Of a DNA stretch of 64,000 nucleotides, positions 63,519 to 64,000 are shown piece by piece. Location: the NCBI GenBank assembly GCA_963930655.1, contig OZ005611.1, positions 1,805,501 through 1,869,500 on the forward strand, written 5' to 3'. The notes under the pieces were generated by a model. The model saw only the letters and a list, made by a program, of their open reading frames with translations, ran no database searches and was not told where the DNA came from. Source of the stretch: Myrica gale (Eukaryota; Streptophyta; Magnoliopsida; Fagales; Myricaceae). The translations under genes were made by a program, and so were the position numbers. Every line of letters starts with the position of its first letter. Position 1 is the first letter of the stretch.

Positions 63519-64000
63519 ATGTTTGGATTTATGAGATCACCTGCAAGTAAACTTTTTAAGCAGAAATCAGATGATCCTGGATTTCCAGCTGCTTCTAGTT
63601 CTAACCCTTTTGATTCAGATTCTGAATCTGATGCTAACCAAATTCTTAAGCCTGCAAGACGAACTGCTTCGGAACCAGTCTTGATAACCCCAAATTTCAA
63701 TACCAACCCTTTTGACGACGATGATGGGGGAAGAGAGGTTTCTTCTTCCTCATCCTTAGATTATGGTTCTGCAGCGGCAAGTGACAGATACAGAAATGAT
63801 TTCCGTGACTCCGGAGGATTACAGAACCAGAGCGTGCAGGAACTGGAGAATTACGCTACGTACAAGGCTGGGGAGACAACAAAGACGGTTAACAACTGCC
63901 TGAAGATCGCAGAGGACATCCGGGAGGATGCTACAAGGACCCTCGAAACGTTGCATCAGCAGGGTGACCAAATCACAAGGAGCCACATGATGGCTGCTGA
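63519..64000 (+). CDS. SNAP33: SNAP33-like Qb+Qc t-SNARE, N-terminal 160 codons (partial)
   Basis: The frame starts MFGFMRSPASKLFKQKSDD and stays open to the window edge (160 codons plus two bases). Plant SNAP33 proteins are SNAP25 homologues that join syntaxins such as SYP111 and SYP121 at the plasma membrane and cell plate in vesicle fusion during cytokinesis and defence. Visible features are two NPF motifs with acidic followers (SNPFDSDSES near residue 29 and TNPFDDDD near 62), the conserved FRDSGG..NQSVQELE junction (near residue 95-108), and the beginning of the first SNARE helix with YKAGETTKTVNNCLKIAEDI and DATRTLETLHQQGDQITR. The second SNARE helix lies outside the window. The start is supported by the MFG-x-x-x-SP beginning shared with Arabidopsis SNAP33. 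Confidence 0.95.
   Translation, partial: MFGFMRSPASKLFKQKSDDPGFPAASSSNPFDSDSESDANQILKPARRTASEPVLITPNFNTNPFDDDDGGREVSSSSSLDYGSAAASDRYRNDFRDSGGLQNQSVQELENYATYKAGETTKTVNNCLKIAEDIREDATRTLETLHQQGDQITRSHMMAA

Overview
This is nuclear DNA from a flowering plant, most likely a eudicot. The genes are split by GT-AG introns, the spacers are AT-rich and full of MITE-like elements, and one intact Ty1/Copia retrotransposon is present. I cannot name the species. Exon boundaries below were worked out by hand from splice sites and reading-frame continuity. No transcript data or database search was available.

Layout. 1-1.8 kb: 5' end of a KTI12/DRL1 (Elongator-associated) gene on the minus strand, running off the left edge. 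3.1-6.7 kb: a complete nine-exon CobW/ZNG1-type GTPase (377 aa, minus). 9.7-16.7 kb: a complete 13-exon GH1 beta-glucosidase (502 aa, plus). 18.3-22.1 kb: a plant gene of unknown function that is clearly recognisable but broken by several frame changes and stops. 27.6-29.0 kb: UDP-glucose 6-dehydrogenase (480 aa, intronless CDS with a leader intron, plus). 30.5-32.4 kb: remains of a LINE. 34.2-36.0 kb: a C2H2 zinc-finger (ZAT-type) gene, truncated by a small duplication, with its EAR-motif half left downstream as a remnant. 44.0-47.0 kb: a WRKY57-like group IIc transcription factor (301 aa, minus). 51.8-56.9 kb: a full-length Copia element with two 288-bp LTRs that look identical, sitting inside a 151-bp tandem duplication. 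63.5-64.0 kb: start of a SNAP33-type t-SNARE gene, running off the right edge.

The CobW, beta-glucosidase and UDP-glucose dehydrogenase genes have the same neighbours as Arabidopsis loci At1g26520, At1g26560 and At1g26570 (from memory), so the left half looks like a conserved gene block. The right half (36-63 kb) is gene-poor and dominated by mobile elements, tandem duplications and one stray exon of a glucan phosphorylase. The genes do not form a pathway. UGD and the beta-glucosidase both touch carbohydrate metabolism, but I see no sign of joint regulation.

No CRISPR array, rRNA or convincing tRNA gene was found, and no clearly new multi-gene system. The most interesting features are the decaying zinc-finger gene with a fresh internal finger duplication, the very young Copia insertion with its empty site preserved next door, the multiply broken gene of unknown function, and the lone phosphorylase exon.
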